DNA from: an uncultured Blautia sp.
GTDB taxonomy: Bacteria; Bacillota; Clostridia; Lachnospirales; Lachnospiraceae
DNA: 43,566 bases
Direction: 5' to 3'
NCBI GenBank assembly: GCA_900540785.1
Contig: UQHF01000031.1
Span: forward strand, 1-43,566
Shown here piece after piece: positions 1 to 7,800 of this stretch. Numbering within the stretch: the stretch's first letter is position 1; the number at the start of each line of letters is the position of its first letter. The notes beneath the pieces are model-generated. The model had not been told where the DNA came from. It was given only the letters and a program-made list of their open reading frames with translations, and did no database searches. The position numbers and the translations under genes are program-made.

Positions 1-54
1 AGCCGCTCAATTATCATAGAAGATTTCAATTTACAGAAAAAATTTCACACCGTC
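1..54. repeat. 54-bp direct repeat, left copy flanking the IS
   Basis: Bases 1-54 are identical to 1512-1565, and the two copies directly abut the two ends of the IS element. In one forward frame the repeat encodes maturase C-terminal sequence (PLNYHRRFQFTEK...) that continues in the right copy to a proper stop. It is therefore intron-derived sequence and not part of the IS. IS256-family elements normally duplicate only 8-9 bp of target, so 54 bp is unusual. The repeat may extend further left, outside the window. Confidence 0.85.
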
Positions 55-1511
55 TGAATGGCAGATTTTGCTGTTCAGCTCTATCTGTTTATTAACATGA
101 TTTCATTCGCATGTCAAGAGCACCCGACCATTTGCGGGTGTTACCATGCTATCAAATATAGGGTTAGTCAATATCTTCCGGCTGAATTCTGTCACCAAAA
201 TATATGCATAACTGATCCAGGGTAAGACCCCAATCCCAGGCTTTTCCCGTCCACTTTTTCGTGGCATCCATCATAACAAGATAGAGCATCTTAAAAAGGG
301 CATCGTCCGTCGGAAATATTGTTTTTGATTTTGTGACTTTCCGAAGCTGACGATTGAAATTTTCGATGGAGTTGGTGGTATATATCAGCTTTCGGATTTC
401 AGATGGATACTTGAAATAGGTGGAAAGCTGCGGCCAGTTATTACGCCAGGAAGCTATAGACGCGGGGTATTTCTTTCCCCAGTTTTCTTCCAGGTCATCT
501 AATGCTGCAAGTGCCAAATCTTCTGTATCAGCTTTATAGACCAGCTTCAAATCAGACATAAATGGTTTCAAATCCTTGTAGGAAATGAATTTCGTAGAAT
601 AACGGATTTGATGCACGATACATCTTTGTATTTCAGCTTTTGGAAAAACAGCATGAATGGCATCTCCAAATCCGGTCAATCCATCAACAGATACAATCAT
701 GATATCTTCTACACCACGATTTTTAATTTCGTTAAGGACAGACAGCCAATATTTCGCACTTTCATTTCCGCCAATCCACATCCCAAGAACCTCTCGTTTT
801 CCATTTAGTTTCACACCAATAGCAATATATACGGCTTTTTTAACGGTACGATTGTCCTCTCTGACGTGAAAGTGTATCGCATCCATGAAGACAATGGCAT
901 ATTTTCTTTCTAATGGACGATTCTGCCATTCTCTTGCAATTGGAAGGACACGGTCTGTCATATGAGAAATCATTTCCGCTGAAGCATCCACACCGTAAAC
1001 GTTACTAAGGTGTGTAGAAATATCTCTGGTCGTCATCCCTTTTGCATACATAGACAATACTTGATCTTCAATGTTGGAGATGTCCGTTTGATTCTTCTTT
1101 ACAATCTTTGGTTCAAAATCTCCTTTCCGGTCTCTGGGAATATCCAAGTCGATTGTCCCCATAGAAGATGTAACTGTTTTTGGGCTATATCCATTTCTGC
1201 TGTCGTCTGTTTCCTTATTTTTGTAATCGTATTTGGAATAACCAAGGTGATCATCCATTTCAGCTTCCAACATACCTTGCAGAGTATCACCCAATAAATC
1301 TTTGAGCATCTCCTGAATGTCTTGAGTATCTTGTGGTTGGTAGTGTTCCAGTAAACTGCTAATGAAAGCTTTACGCTCTGGATCCATTTTTCTTCTTCGT
1401 GCCATAAAAAATCCTCCTGAATTGATATTTATTTTAACACCAATCCAAGAGGATATATAGTCCTTTAGAGTTTACACAGAATTAATTACAGTCTCCAGAA
1501 AACTGCCATTA
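55..1511 (-). mobile_element. IS256-family insertion sequence
   Basis: A single transposase gene fills this roughly 1.46-kb element. The ends carry a short imperfect inverted repeat. The left end reads TGAATGGCAGATTTTGCTG from 55, and the complement of the right end reads TAATGGCAGTTTTCTGGA from 1511. The boundaries are set by this inverted repeat together with the flanking 54-bp direct repeat, and could be off by a few bases. The element runs on the minus strand and is inserted in the C-terminal part of a group II intron maturase gene. Confidence 0.8.
164..1405 (-). CDS. IS256-family (mutator-type) transposase
   Basis: This 413-residue DDE transposase catalyses cut/copy-and-paste movement of the surrounding IS. 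The family's catalytic residues are visible: Asp175 in IVFMDAIHF, Asp241 in IVSVDGLTGFG, and Glu348 in TTNSIENFNRQLRK. The family's C-x2-H motif is also present (Cys262, His265 in QRCIVHQIR). The length is normal for the family (about 390-420), and there is no internal stop or frameshift, so the copy could be active. The start is set by AGGAGG upstream of the ATG. The first 50 residues (ISSLLEHYQPQDTQDIQEMLKDLL) match the typical N-terminal helical region of this family. Confidence 0.95.
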   Translation of the reverse strand: MARRRKMDPERKAFISSLLEHYQPQDTQDIQEMLKDLLGDTLQGMLEAEMDDHLGYSKYDYKNKETDDSRNGYSPKTVTSSMGTIDLDIPRDRKGDFEPKIVKKNQTDISNIEDQVLSMYAKGMTTRDISTHLSNVYGVDASAEMISHMTDRVLPIAREWQNRPLERKYAIVFMDAIHFHVREDNRTVKKAVYIAIGVKLNGKREVLGMWIGGNESAKYWLSVLNEIKNRGVEDIMIVSVDGLTGFGDAIHAVFPKAEIQRCIVHQIRYSTKFISYKDLKPFMSDLKLVYKADTEDLALAALDDLEENWGKKYPASIASWRNNWPQLSTYFKYPSEIRKLIYTTNSIENFNRQLRKVTKSKTIFPTDDALFKMLYLVMMDATKKWTGKAWDWGLTLDQLCIYFGDRIQPEDID

Positions 1512-1565
1512 AGCCGCTCAATTATCATAGAAGATTTCAATTTACAGAAAAAATTTCACACCGTC
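1512..1565. repeat. 54-bp direct repeat, right copy flanking the IS
   Basis: This copy is identical to bases 1-54. It continues without interruption into the rest of the maturase C-terminus and intron domain V. It is therefore the copy still joined to the intron 3' end. Confidence 0.85.
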
Positions 1566-1618
1566 GTGGCTTCTACGATTTAGCCACAGCTTATCAGTCT
1601 GTGCACGTCAACTATTGA
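1512..1618 (+). pseudogene. C-terminal fragment of group II intron maturase (LtrA-type)
   Basis: From 1514 one frame reads 34 codons ending in RRGFYDLATAYQSVHVNY and then TGA at 1616-1618, just before intron domain V at 1620. Intron-encoded reverse transcriptase/maturase genes of this type commonly end at this point, so I read it as the end of the maturase. The rest of the gene is separated from it by the IS or lies outside the window. The identification rests on position and general resemblance; no reverse-transcriptase motif remains in the fragment. Confidence 0.6.
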
Positions 1619-1716
1619 AACCGCCGTGTACCGAACGGTACGCACGGTGGTGTGAGAGGACGGCGGTTAGTCACCGCCTCCTACTCGATCTGCTGGCTTC
1701 GTTCGCAGCAACATTT

Positions 1717-1914
1717 TTATTCCTCTTCTTTTTTCTCCACTACAATAGAATCCGGATCCTCTGCTTCGAAGACATATCCGCATGGACATTTGGCGTCTTC
1801 CATAATACGGCCTCTTACTGTGAAAACCTCTACAATTTTGCCACATTTCGGGCAGGTTCTCTCTTCCGGAACCGGTGTCCTGTATTTTGATTCGCAACCG
1901 TCTAATACTGCCAT
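1717..1914 (-). CDS. small zinc-ribbon protein
   Basis: This is a 65-residue protein beginning MAVLDGCESKY. It has a paired-cysteine knuckle C-P-K-C-G and a second cysteine pair C-P-C-G (TCPKCGKIVEVF ... DAKCPCGYVF), consistent with one zinc-ribbon fold. The acidic, lysine-rich tail (VVEKKEEE) has no recognisable domain. The start is the ATG eight bases after a perfect AGGAGG; an upstream in-frame ATG lacks a comparable site. It is monocistronic, with its own strong promoter at 1975-2003. Similar small proteins are common in Clostridia, but I do not know the function. Confidence 0.75.
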   Translation of the reverse strand: MAVLDGCESKYRTPVPEERTCPKCGKIVEVFTVRGRIMEDAKCPCGYVFEAEDPDSIVVEKKEEE

Positions 1915-1974
1915 ATATTTTACCTCCTGTAATGTGTGCACAGAAATCTCTGTGGAACGAAAAGTTATATCTTC

Positions 1975-2003
1975 ATTATATCCTTACAAACCGGGAATGG
2001 CAA
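1975..2003 (-). promoter_or_regulatory. sigma-A-type promoter for the zinc-ribbon gene
   Basis: On the minus strand TTGCCA (2003-1998) and TATAAT (1980-1975) are separated by exactly 17 bp. This is a near-consensus promoter about 60 bases upstream of the start codon. Confidence 0.65.
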
Positions 2004-2093
2004 GCCGGAATTTCAATGGACGAACTTCTGGCTGTGTGATAACATAGAAGTAAGAAAAGACATAGCAGGAATCGGGAAAGGAGTGTGAACCAT

Positions 2094-3782
2094 ATGAAAG
2101 ACATGAGTGTACCTATAGGTAATTCTGATTTTAGGGCGATAAGAGAAGAGAGATATTACTATATAGATAAAACGGGGCTGATCGAAGAATTGTTGCGCAC
2201 AGAGGGAACGAAGGTAACCCTGATCACCCGCCCGAGACGTTTTGGAAAATCACTGGGAATGAGTATGTTGGCGCATTTCTTTGATATTCGTGAGGACAGC
2301 AGAGCGCTGTTTGAGGGACTGAAAGTATCTGAGAATAAAGAACTGTGTGAAAAGTGGCAGAACCAGTATCCGGTGTTGTTTTTGTCATTTAAGGATATTG
2401 ACGGACTTGATTTTGACGGGGCAAAAGACATGCTTCGAAGCAGAATTTTTGAATTGTGTATGGAACACAGTTATCTGGAGAAAAGCGAAAAAGTCAGCCG
2501 ATATGCCCGTACATTTTTCTCACAGACGTCAGACATAGTAAACGGAAAAATGACAGATGCCCAGTTAAAAACAAGCATTTCTCTGATCATGCAGATGATG
2601 CAGGCGCATTATGGAAAACAGGTAATACTGCTGATCGATGAATATGATGTTCCTGTGGCGAAAGCGAATATAAACGGCTATTATGAACGGATGATCGATC
2701 TGATAAGAGGAATTCTGAGTACTGTGCTGAAAGATAATACAGCGCTTAAACTTGCTGTATTGACCGGCTGTTTAAAAATTACAAAAGAAAGTATTTTTAC
2801 AGGAACAAATAATTTTATAACTGATACTATTTCCGACAGACGTTATAATGAATATTTTGGATTTACGCAGAAAGAAGTAGAAAAACTTTTGCGAGATGCA
2901 GAAATGGAAAATAAACTGAAACTGGTGCAGCAATGGTATGACGGATACCATTTTGGAGATCTGGATATTTACTGTCCCTGGGATGTGCTGAATTATGTAA
3001 AGAAAGTTTTGGAGCAGGGAGTGGAAAAACCGGAAAACTTCTGGGAACATACAAGTGATAACGCCGTGATTGAGCAGTTTCTGGAAAAGACAGATTTTGA
3101 TGTGACAGAAAAATTTGAGACGCTTTTATCCGGTAATTATATTAAAGAAACAATCAGCGAAAACCTGACTTATAATTTTCTCACATCATCAGAAGAAAAC
3201 CGGTGGAGTCTGTTGTATATGACAGGCTATCTGACAAAGGTAAAACCGGAAGATATGGAAACAGGCGATGAGCTGGAAGAGGGACAGACAGCCCTTCGAA
3301 TCCCCAATGCAGAGGTTACAGACATCTTCTGAAAAAGTGTTGTGGAATGGTTTCATAAAAAAGTTGTGGGAAGCGACAGACGGGAACTTTTTTCTGCTTT
3401 ATGGAACGGAGATGCAGAGAGGCTGACAGAAATTTTGTCAGATTTATTGTTTGATACAATCAGCTACCACGATTACGCAGAAAGCTTTTATCACGCTTTT
3501 GTGACAGGTCTTGTTGCAAGCGCAGGCTATATTGTGGAATCCAATTATGAGAACGGGCTGGGAAGGTTGGATATTGTGATCAAAGACCGCCGGAACAGAA
3601 GAGCGGCAGTAATTGAGGCGAAGATTGCAGCAAATGAGAATGAAATGGAGAAGGAGTGCGGAGCTGCTCTTTCGCAGATAGAAGAAAAACAGTATGCCAG
3701 AAAATTGGAGAGAAGCGGATTTCGAAAAGTAATCCGATATGGGATTGCATTTTATAAAAAAGAGTGCCTGGTGAGATGTTAG
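2094..3782 (+). pseudogene. AAA-ATPase-like / PD-(D/E)XK nuclease-superfamily protein, interrupted by an in-frame TGA
   Basis: The N-terminal part (from MKDMSVPIGNSDFR) is an AAA-ATPase_like domain with a Walker A motif RPRRFGKS (Lys52) and a Walker B-like LLIDEYD. The C-terminal part has the PD-(D/E)XK-type motif LDIVIKD ... VIEAK. A TGA at 3330-3332 splits the two, but reading continues in the same frame (VTDIF-stop-KSVVEWFH). Intact relatives read straight through here, so this is a nonsense mutation and not a frameshift. The first ORF alone would be 412 residues and would lack the nuclease-like domain. The family is widespread and multicopy in gut Clostridia, with no established function. 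The start is the ATG at 2094, about 10 bases after GGAG; a GTG at 2085 is in frame but too close to that site. Confidence 0.85.
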
Positions 3783-3846
3783 AGAGATATTTTTTATTAG
3801 AAGAATATTGCTTGAAAGAACTAAGTCAGAAAAATCCACAACCCCA

Positions 3847-3875
3847 TTGAAACCGCCATTTTTCTATGCTATAAT
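3847..3875 (+). promoter_or_regulatory. promoter for the ribU transcript
   Basis: TTGAAA (3847-3852), a 17-bp spacer and TATAAT (3870-3875) lie about 25 bases upstream of the FMN aptamer. Transcription should start near 3882. Confidence 0.8.
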
Positions 3876-3898
3876 TTCACATATAAAAAGAAAATTTC

Positions 3899-4019
3899 TT
3901 CGGGGTTGGGTGACAGCATCGGCTGAATTCCCTACCGGCGGTATAGTCCGCGACCCGCGCAAGCGGCTGATTTGGTGAAATTCCAAAACCGACAGTAAAG
4001 TCTGGATGAGAGAAGAACG
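3899..4019 (+). promoter_or_regulatory. FMN riboswitch (RFN element)
   Basis: The conserved RFN blocks occur in order: CTTCGGGGTTGGGTG, then CTACCGGCGGTA, then AGTCCGCGACCCGC, then TGATTTGGTGAAATTCCA, then AACCGACAGT and AGTCTGGATGAGAGAAGAA. The aptamer sits between its own promoter and a rho-independent terminator and precedes a riboflavin-uptake gene. FMN binding is therefore expected to favour termination and shut off ribU. Confidence 0.95.
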
Positions 4020-4043
4020 CAAATTTCATGAAAAATCTCAGTG

Positions 4044-4071
4044 CCCCCGGAGTCAGATTTCCGGGGGTTTT
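4044..4071 (+). terminator. riboswitch-controlled rho-independent terminator
   Basis: CCCCCGGA pairs with TCCGGGGG around a short loop and is followed by TTTT. It lies 25 bases after the FMN aptamer and about 90 bases before ribU, so it serves as the expression platform. Confidence 0.9.
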
Positions 4072-4158
4072 CCTGTATACAGAAATACGGGACATAAGGA
4101 ATTTTCTTTTTAACGGCTGCATCAGCCGGAAGAATAATTCTAAAAGGAGAGATGAAAA

Positions 4159-4794
4159 ATGAGTGAACAGGTATTAAGAGGCGGAAACGCTATGGACAGA
4201 ACACGCACAAGAACCATTGCCCAGGTGGCAATGCTGGGAGCAGTAGCCGGAGTGTTGATGAATTTCGAATTTCCACTTCCATTTCTGGCTCCGGCATTTT
4301 ATCAGCTTGATTTTTCAGAAATTCCGGTTCTTGTGGGAACTTTTGCAATGGGACCGGCAGCAGGAGTGATGATCGAGCTTGTAAAAATTCTGGTGCATCT
4401 TGTGACAAAAGGAACGATCACGGCGGGAGTGGGAGATATTGCAAATTTCCTTATGGGCTGTGCTTTTGTAGTTCCGGCAGGGCTGATTTACAGGCTTCAT
4501 TATGTGAAGAGCAGGAAACACGCAGTGATGGGAATGGCAGCAGGAACAGTGATTACAACAATTCTTGCCTGTGTGCTGAACGCTTACGTTCTTCTTCCTG
4601 CATATGGGAAAGCTTTCGGTGTTCCCATTGAGTCCTTTATTGAGATGGGAAGCGCAGTAAACAGCGGAGTCAACGGTCTTATGGGCTTTGTTATGCTGAT
4701 CATTGTTCCGTTTAATCTTGTAAAATATACGCTGACCTCAGTGATCGTGTTCTTTATCTATAAGAAGCTTCGTGTAATTCTGAGGGCAGATTAA
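4159..4794 (+). CDS. ribU: riboflavin ECF-transporter substrate-binding subunit RibU
   Basis: This 211-residue, strongly hydrophobic protein has five to six predicted membrane helices and is the substrate-specific S component of an ECF vitamin transporter. Characteristic stretches include FPLPFLAPAFYQLDFSEIP and GPAAGVMIELVKILVHL. The N-terminal helix carries small residues (AMLGAVAGVLMNF), as expected for docking to the shared EcfT. It has to pair with EcfA1/A2/T encoded elsewhere. The FMN riboswitch directly upstream independently supports the riboflavin assignment. The start follows AAAAGGAGAGATG with normal spacing. Confidence 0.95.
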   Translation: MSEQVLRGGNAMDRTRTRTIAQVAMLGAVAGVLMNFEFPLPFLAPAFYQLDFSEIPVLVGTFAMGPAAGVMIELVKILVHLVTKGTITAGVGDIANFLMGCAFVVPAGLIYRLHYVKSRKHAVMGMAAGTVITTILACVLNAYVLLPAYGKAFGVPIESFIEMGSAVNSGVNGLMGFVMLIIVPFNLVKYTLTSVIVFFIYKKLRVILRAD

Positions 4795-4818
4795 AATAAG
4801 GAGGATATAGTAGACATT

Positions 4819-5436
4819 ATGGGGAAAATAAATAAAGTAGAGAAACTTACAAACTGTAAACATTTGAATCTGTATGCAGTGGACGCGACAAGCGTTCATA
4901 ATACGCCGGTATCTTATTATGTGGCGTCAAGGGCGGAGGAAACAGAAAACTTAAAGCTCTGTACAAAGAAAAATACCCCGGACGGCGTGATCATCTACAG
5001 TCTTTACGGGGAAAAGAGAGATAAGGTTGTTCTTGTGCGCCAGTACCGCTATGCTATTGATGATTATATTTATGAGTTCCCGGCAGGGCTTGTGGAAAAG
5101 GGAGAAGATTTTCATGAGGCGGCAAAGAGGGAACTTTATGAGGAGACAGGTCTTACCCTTCACCCTGTTTCCGTGCCTGAGATGTATGAGAAGCCATACT
5201 TTACTACAGTGGGCATGACTGATGAATCCTGCGCTGCTGTTTACGGATACGCAGACGGGGAAATCAGCAAGGAATGCCAGGAGGATTCTGAAGAAATTGA
5301 AATTGTGCTCGCTGACAAAGAAGAGGTAAGAAGGATTTTAAAAGAAGAAAAGGCTGCTATTATGTGCGCGTATATGCTGATGCACTTTTTGAATGAGGAA
5401 GAGCCGTTTGGTTTTTTGAAGGACGAAAAAATATGA
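4819..5436 (+). CDS. Nudix hydrolase (ADP-ribose pyrophosphatase-like)
   Basis: This 205-residue protein has a perfect Nudix box, GLVEKGEDFHEAAKRELYEE followed by TGL, which matches G-x5-E-x7-REUxEExGU. The preceding VVLVRQYRYAIDDYIYEFPAG is typical of ADP-sugar pyrophosphatases (NudF-like), which hydrolyse ADP-ribose to AMP and ribose 5-phosphate. The substrate is inferred from this resemblance only. It lies 24 bases after ribU with its own AGGAGG, and its stop overlaps the start of the next gene (ATGA), so the three genes probably form one transcript under the FMN riboswitch. A Nudix enzyme beside a flavin transporter could act on FAD or a related dinucleotide, but nothing in the sequence proves that. 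Confidence 0.85.
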   Translation: MGKINKVEKLTNCKHLNLYAVDATSVHNTPVSYYVASRAEETENLKLCTKKNTPDGVIIYSLYGEKRDKVVLVRQYRYAIDDYIYEFPAGLVEKGEDFHEAAKRELYEETGLTLHPVSVPEMYEKPYFTTVGMTDESCAAVYGYADGEISKECQEDSEEIEIVLADKEEVRRILKEEKAAIMCAYMLMHFLNEEEPFGFLKDEKI

Positions 5437-6362
5437 TAGTTACACTGACTTTAAATCCCTGCATAGACAGAACCGTTACTGTGGATTCTTTTCGCCCTGG
5501 AGAGACAAACAGGGCGCAGAAAGTACAGACAGATATATGTGGAAAAGGCATTAATGTGAGTGCTGTTCTTAAAAATCTGGAACAGGAAACCATGTGCTTT
5601 GGATTTTGCCCGAAAGAGGATAAAGAGAAGCTTACGGGATTTTTAAATCATCTTTCGATTCCCTGTGAATTTGTGGAAACAGAAGGCGGGCTTCGCGTAA
5701 ATCTCAAGATTTTTGATGCTTCCGAAGGAGCGCTCACAGAAGTAAATGAAAAAGGAACGCCGGTTTCTGAGGCTGCTGTCTCTCTTCTCCTGGAAAAGGC
5801 GGAAGAAGTTTTCGAAAAGGCATCTGTTCTTGTACTAAGCGGAAGCGTGCCGCCGGGAGTGCCGTCAGATATTTACAGAAGGCTTACAGAGCAAGCGGCG
5901 AAAAAGGGAATCCGGGTCATTCTTGACGCCTCCGGAGCGTTTTTGAAAGAGGGAATCAAGGGAAAACCATATCTTATCAAGCCGAATATGGAAGAACTGG
6001 AAGAGCTGTTCGGAAGAAAATTTAAGAAAGATGAGGAGATTTTAAAGGCAGCAGAGTCTCTTGTGGAATCCGGGGTATCGTATGTATGTATTTCTATGGG
6101 AAAAAGAGGCGCTTTTCTTGTGGGAGAAGAGGGGGCTTTGTTTTCTCCTGCGCTTCCTGTGCCTGTAAAAGGGATTCAGGGAGCAGGCGATTCCCTTGTG
6201 GCGGGAATGTGCATGGCAATCCAACAGGAGGGAGACATGGAAACCATGCTTCGATCGGCTGTGGCTGCAGCAGGCGGTTCTCTTTTAAGAGAGGGGACAA
6301 AGCTCTGCCGGAAGAAGGATTTCAGGGAACTTTTACAGGAGGTAAAAATAATACACCTGTAA
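5433..6362 (+). CDS. PfkB-family sugar-phosphate kinase (1-phosphofructokinase / tagatose-6-phosphate kinase type)
   Basis: This 309-residue protein belongs to the ribokinase/PfkB superfamily. It has the N-terminal signature MIVTLTLNPCIDRTV, the mid-protein GKGINVSAVLKNL motif and the C-terminal GIQGAGDSLVAG, which holds the catalytic aspartate and anion hole. Hexose-phosphate members (FruK, LacC) share exactly this N-terminus and length. It overlaps the Nudix gene by four bases, so translation is probably coupled. There is no fru PTS or aldolase gene beside it, so the in vivo sugar (fructose 1-P or tagatose 6-P) is undetermined. Confidence 0.85.
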   Translation: MIVTLTLNPCIDRTVTVDSFRPGETNRAQKVQTDICGKGINVSAVLKNLEQETMCFGFCPKEDKEKLTGFLNHLSIPCEFVETEGGLRVNLKIFDASEGALTEVNEKGTPVSEAAVSLLLEKAEEVFEKASVLVLSGSVPPGVPSDIYRRLTEQAAKKGIRVILDASGAFLKEGIKGKPYLIKPNMEELEELFGRKFKKDEEILKAAESLVESGVSYVCISMGKRGAFLVGEEGALFSPALPVPVKGIQGAGDSLVAGMCMAIQQEGDMETMLRSAVAAAGGSLLREGTKLCRKKDFRELLQEVKIIHL

Positions 6363-6462
6363 AAGTCAATTCTGTCCGTTTCGAAAAGAAGTTTTTCGTG
6401 ATACAGTATATTTACCAGATAACAGAAAAGCTTTTCAAAAAAAGAAATGGTCGGAGGTTAAT

Positions 6463-7740
6463 ATGAAAAGAACAGCGAAAAAAGTAACAGCCCTTGCTAT
6501 GACAGCGGCTATGGTATGTTCTGTGCCTGTAACATGTATGGCAGACGATGGAAAAGAAATTACTTTAATGGCATCTCAGAACTGGATCAAAGATGTAGAC
6601 AATGAATTATTTGCAAAATTCGAAGAGGAAACAGGAATTAAAGTAAAAGTTTCCTTAACACCGGATAACGAATACAAAACTCTTCTGGGAACAACACTTT
6701 CAGGAGGAAGTGATGCAGTTGATATGTTTATGTTCTCGGCAGGAACAGAGATGGCATCAGCAGGTATTCCTGATGTTGCAGAAGACCTTTCAGGTGAGTC
6801 ATGGGTAGATGGTCTGGAGGACTGGGCAAAAGAAGCAAATACTTATGATGATAAGCTGATCGGCTTCAGCACATGGGGAATTGACTATGAGGGTGTTCTT
6901 TATAATAAGACATTCTTTGAGGAAAATAATCTGGAAGTTCCGGAAACATGGGACGAGTTTATCGCACTTTGTGACCAGATCAAAGAGCTTGGCGTATATC
7001 CTCTTTACGAGGGAATTAATGGAACATGGCATACGCAGTCATGGGTATATGGTCTGACGCCGAAGATGTATGAGGAAAAACCGGATTTCGTTGAGTATCT
7101 GAACGAGAGCCAGGATAATAAATTTGCAGATATTGCATGTTTCAAAGAAGGTCTGGAGCAGATTGGACAGCTTCTGTCTGCAAAAGATGGCGATGAACCA
7201 AAATATTATGTAAATGACGGACAGGCAGAAGACTGGTTCGGAAGTTATGTTTCTCTTCAGAACAGAGAATCTGTAATGATGTTTACTTATTCTGCATATC
7301 CGGCAGAACTTGCTGCAAACGGCTGTGAAGACGAATTTGGTATGTTCCCTGTACCGCTTCTTGACAACAAGACAGCAGTATCAAATGGCGGCGGAATTTC
7401 CAAATTTATCAATAAAAACAGTAAAAATATTGACGAATGTAAACAGCTTCTCAACTTCCTTGCAGAAAAGGAAAATCTGGAAACATACTACGGAGCACGT
7501 ACAGACCTTGTGACTGCTTCCTTTAAAGATGTGGAAAGCGTAAATCCTACAGCAGCTACTACAGAGATTCTGGAAAGAAGTGAAGAACCAAAAGTTATGT
7601 TCATTAAGGACGTATTATATTGGGATACAGACGTATACAAATATCTCCAGGGAATGGCAGACGGAAGCCTGACAGCAGACGAGTTTATTTCAAATGTTGA
7701 CAACTACAGAGCAACCATGTTTGAGACGGCTGCTGAATAA
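6463..7740 (+). CDS. sugar ABC transporter extracellular substrate-binding protein
   Basis: This 425-residue family-1 (MalE/MsmE-like) binding protein opens with a signal peptide MKRTAKKVTALAMTAAMVCS. The mature part has the usual KEITLMASQNW ... ELFAKFEEETGIKVKV opening and the later VLYNKTFFEENNLEVPETWD segment. It delivers an oligosaccharide or similar sugar to the two permeases downstream. Oddly, no good lipobox is visible (the cysteines sit in AAMVCS and PVTCMA). Signal peptidase I cleavage after CMA is therefore plausible, whereas most Gram-positive binding proteins are lipoproteins. CGGAGG lies just before the ATG. The sugar specificity cannot be read from the sequence. Confidence 0.9.
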   Translation: MKRTAKKVTALAMTAAMVCSVPVTCMADDGKEITLMASQNWIKDVDNELFAKFEEETGIKVKVSLTPDNEYKTLLGTTLSGGSDAVDMFMFSAGTEMASAGIPDVAEDLSGESWVDGLEDWAKEANTYDDKLIGFSTWGIDYEGVLYNKTFFEENNLEVPETWDEFIALCDQIKELGVYPLYEGINGTWHTQSWVYGLTPKMYEEKPDFVEYLNESQDNKFADIACFKEGLEQIGQLLSAKDGDEPKYYVNDGQAEDWFGSYVSLQNRESVMMFTYSAYPAELAANGCEDEFGMFPVPLLDNKTAVSNGGGISKFINKNSKNIDECKQLLNFLAEKENLETYYGARTDLVTASFKDVESVNPTAATTEILERSEEPKVMFIKDVLYWDTDVYKYLQGMADGSLTADEFISNVDNYRATMFETAAE

Positions 7741-7749
7741 ATGAATTTC

Positions 7750-7783
7750 GAAATGGAGTGAAATGTATGTTTCACTCCATTTC
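7750..7783 (+). terminator. intercistronic stem-loop after the binding-protein gene
   Basis: GAAATGGAGTGAAA and TTTCACTCCATTTC form a perfect 14-bp stem with a 6-nt loop and no long T-run. In sugar ABC operons such hairpins commonly stabilise the binding-protein mRNA or partly terminate transcription, which would make the binding protein more abundant than the permeases. Confidence 0.65.
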
Positions 7784-7800
7784 TTATCAGGAGGTATCAC

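Larger units (their letters stand above)
1512..1689 (+). mobile_element. 3' end of a bacterial group II intron (domains V and VI)
   Basis: Domain V is at 1620-1651. It has a 9-bp lower stem (ACCGCCGTG with CACGGTGGT), a 2-nt CG bulge, a 4-bp upper stem (TACC with GGTA) and a GAAC tetraloop, which is the canonical shape. Domain VI follows (about 1654-1684), with an unpaired A at 1683, seven bases from the end at ...CTACTCGAT. This is the usual spacing of the branch-point adenosine from the 3' splice site, so the intron is taken to end at 1689. The 5' domains and most of the maturase are not in the window. Since the IS interrupts the maturase, this copy would need a maturase in trans to splice or move. 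Confidence 0.85.

Noticed and set aside
1010..1297. Plus-strand open frames inside the IS
   Set aside because: They are antisense shadows of the transposase, with no ribosome binding site and no recognisable protein features.
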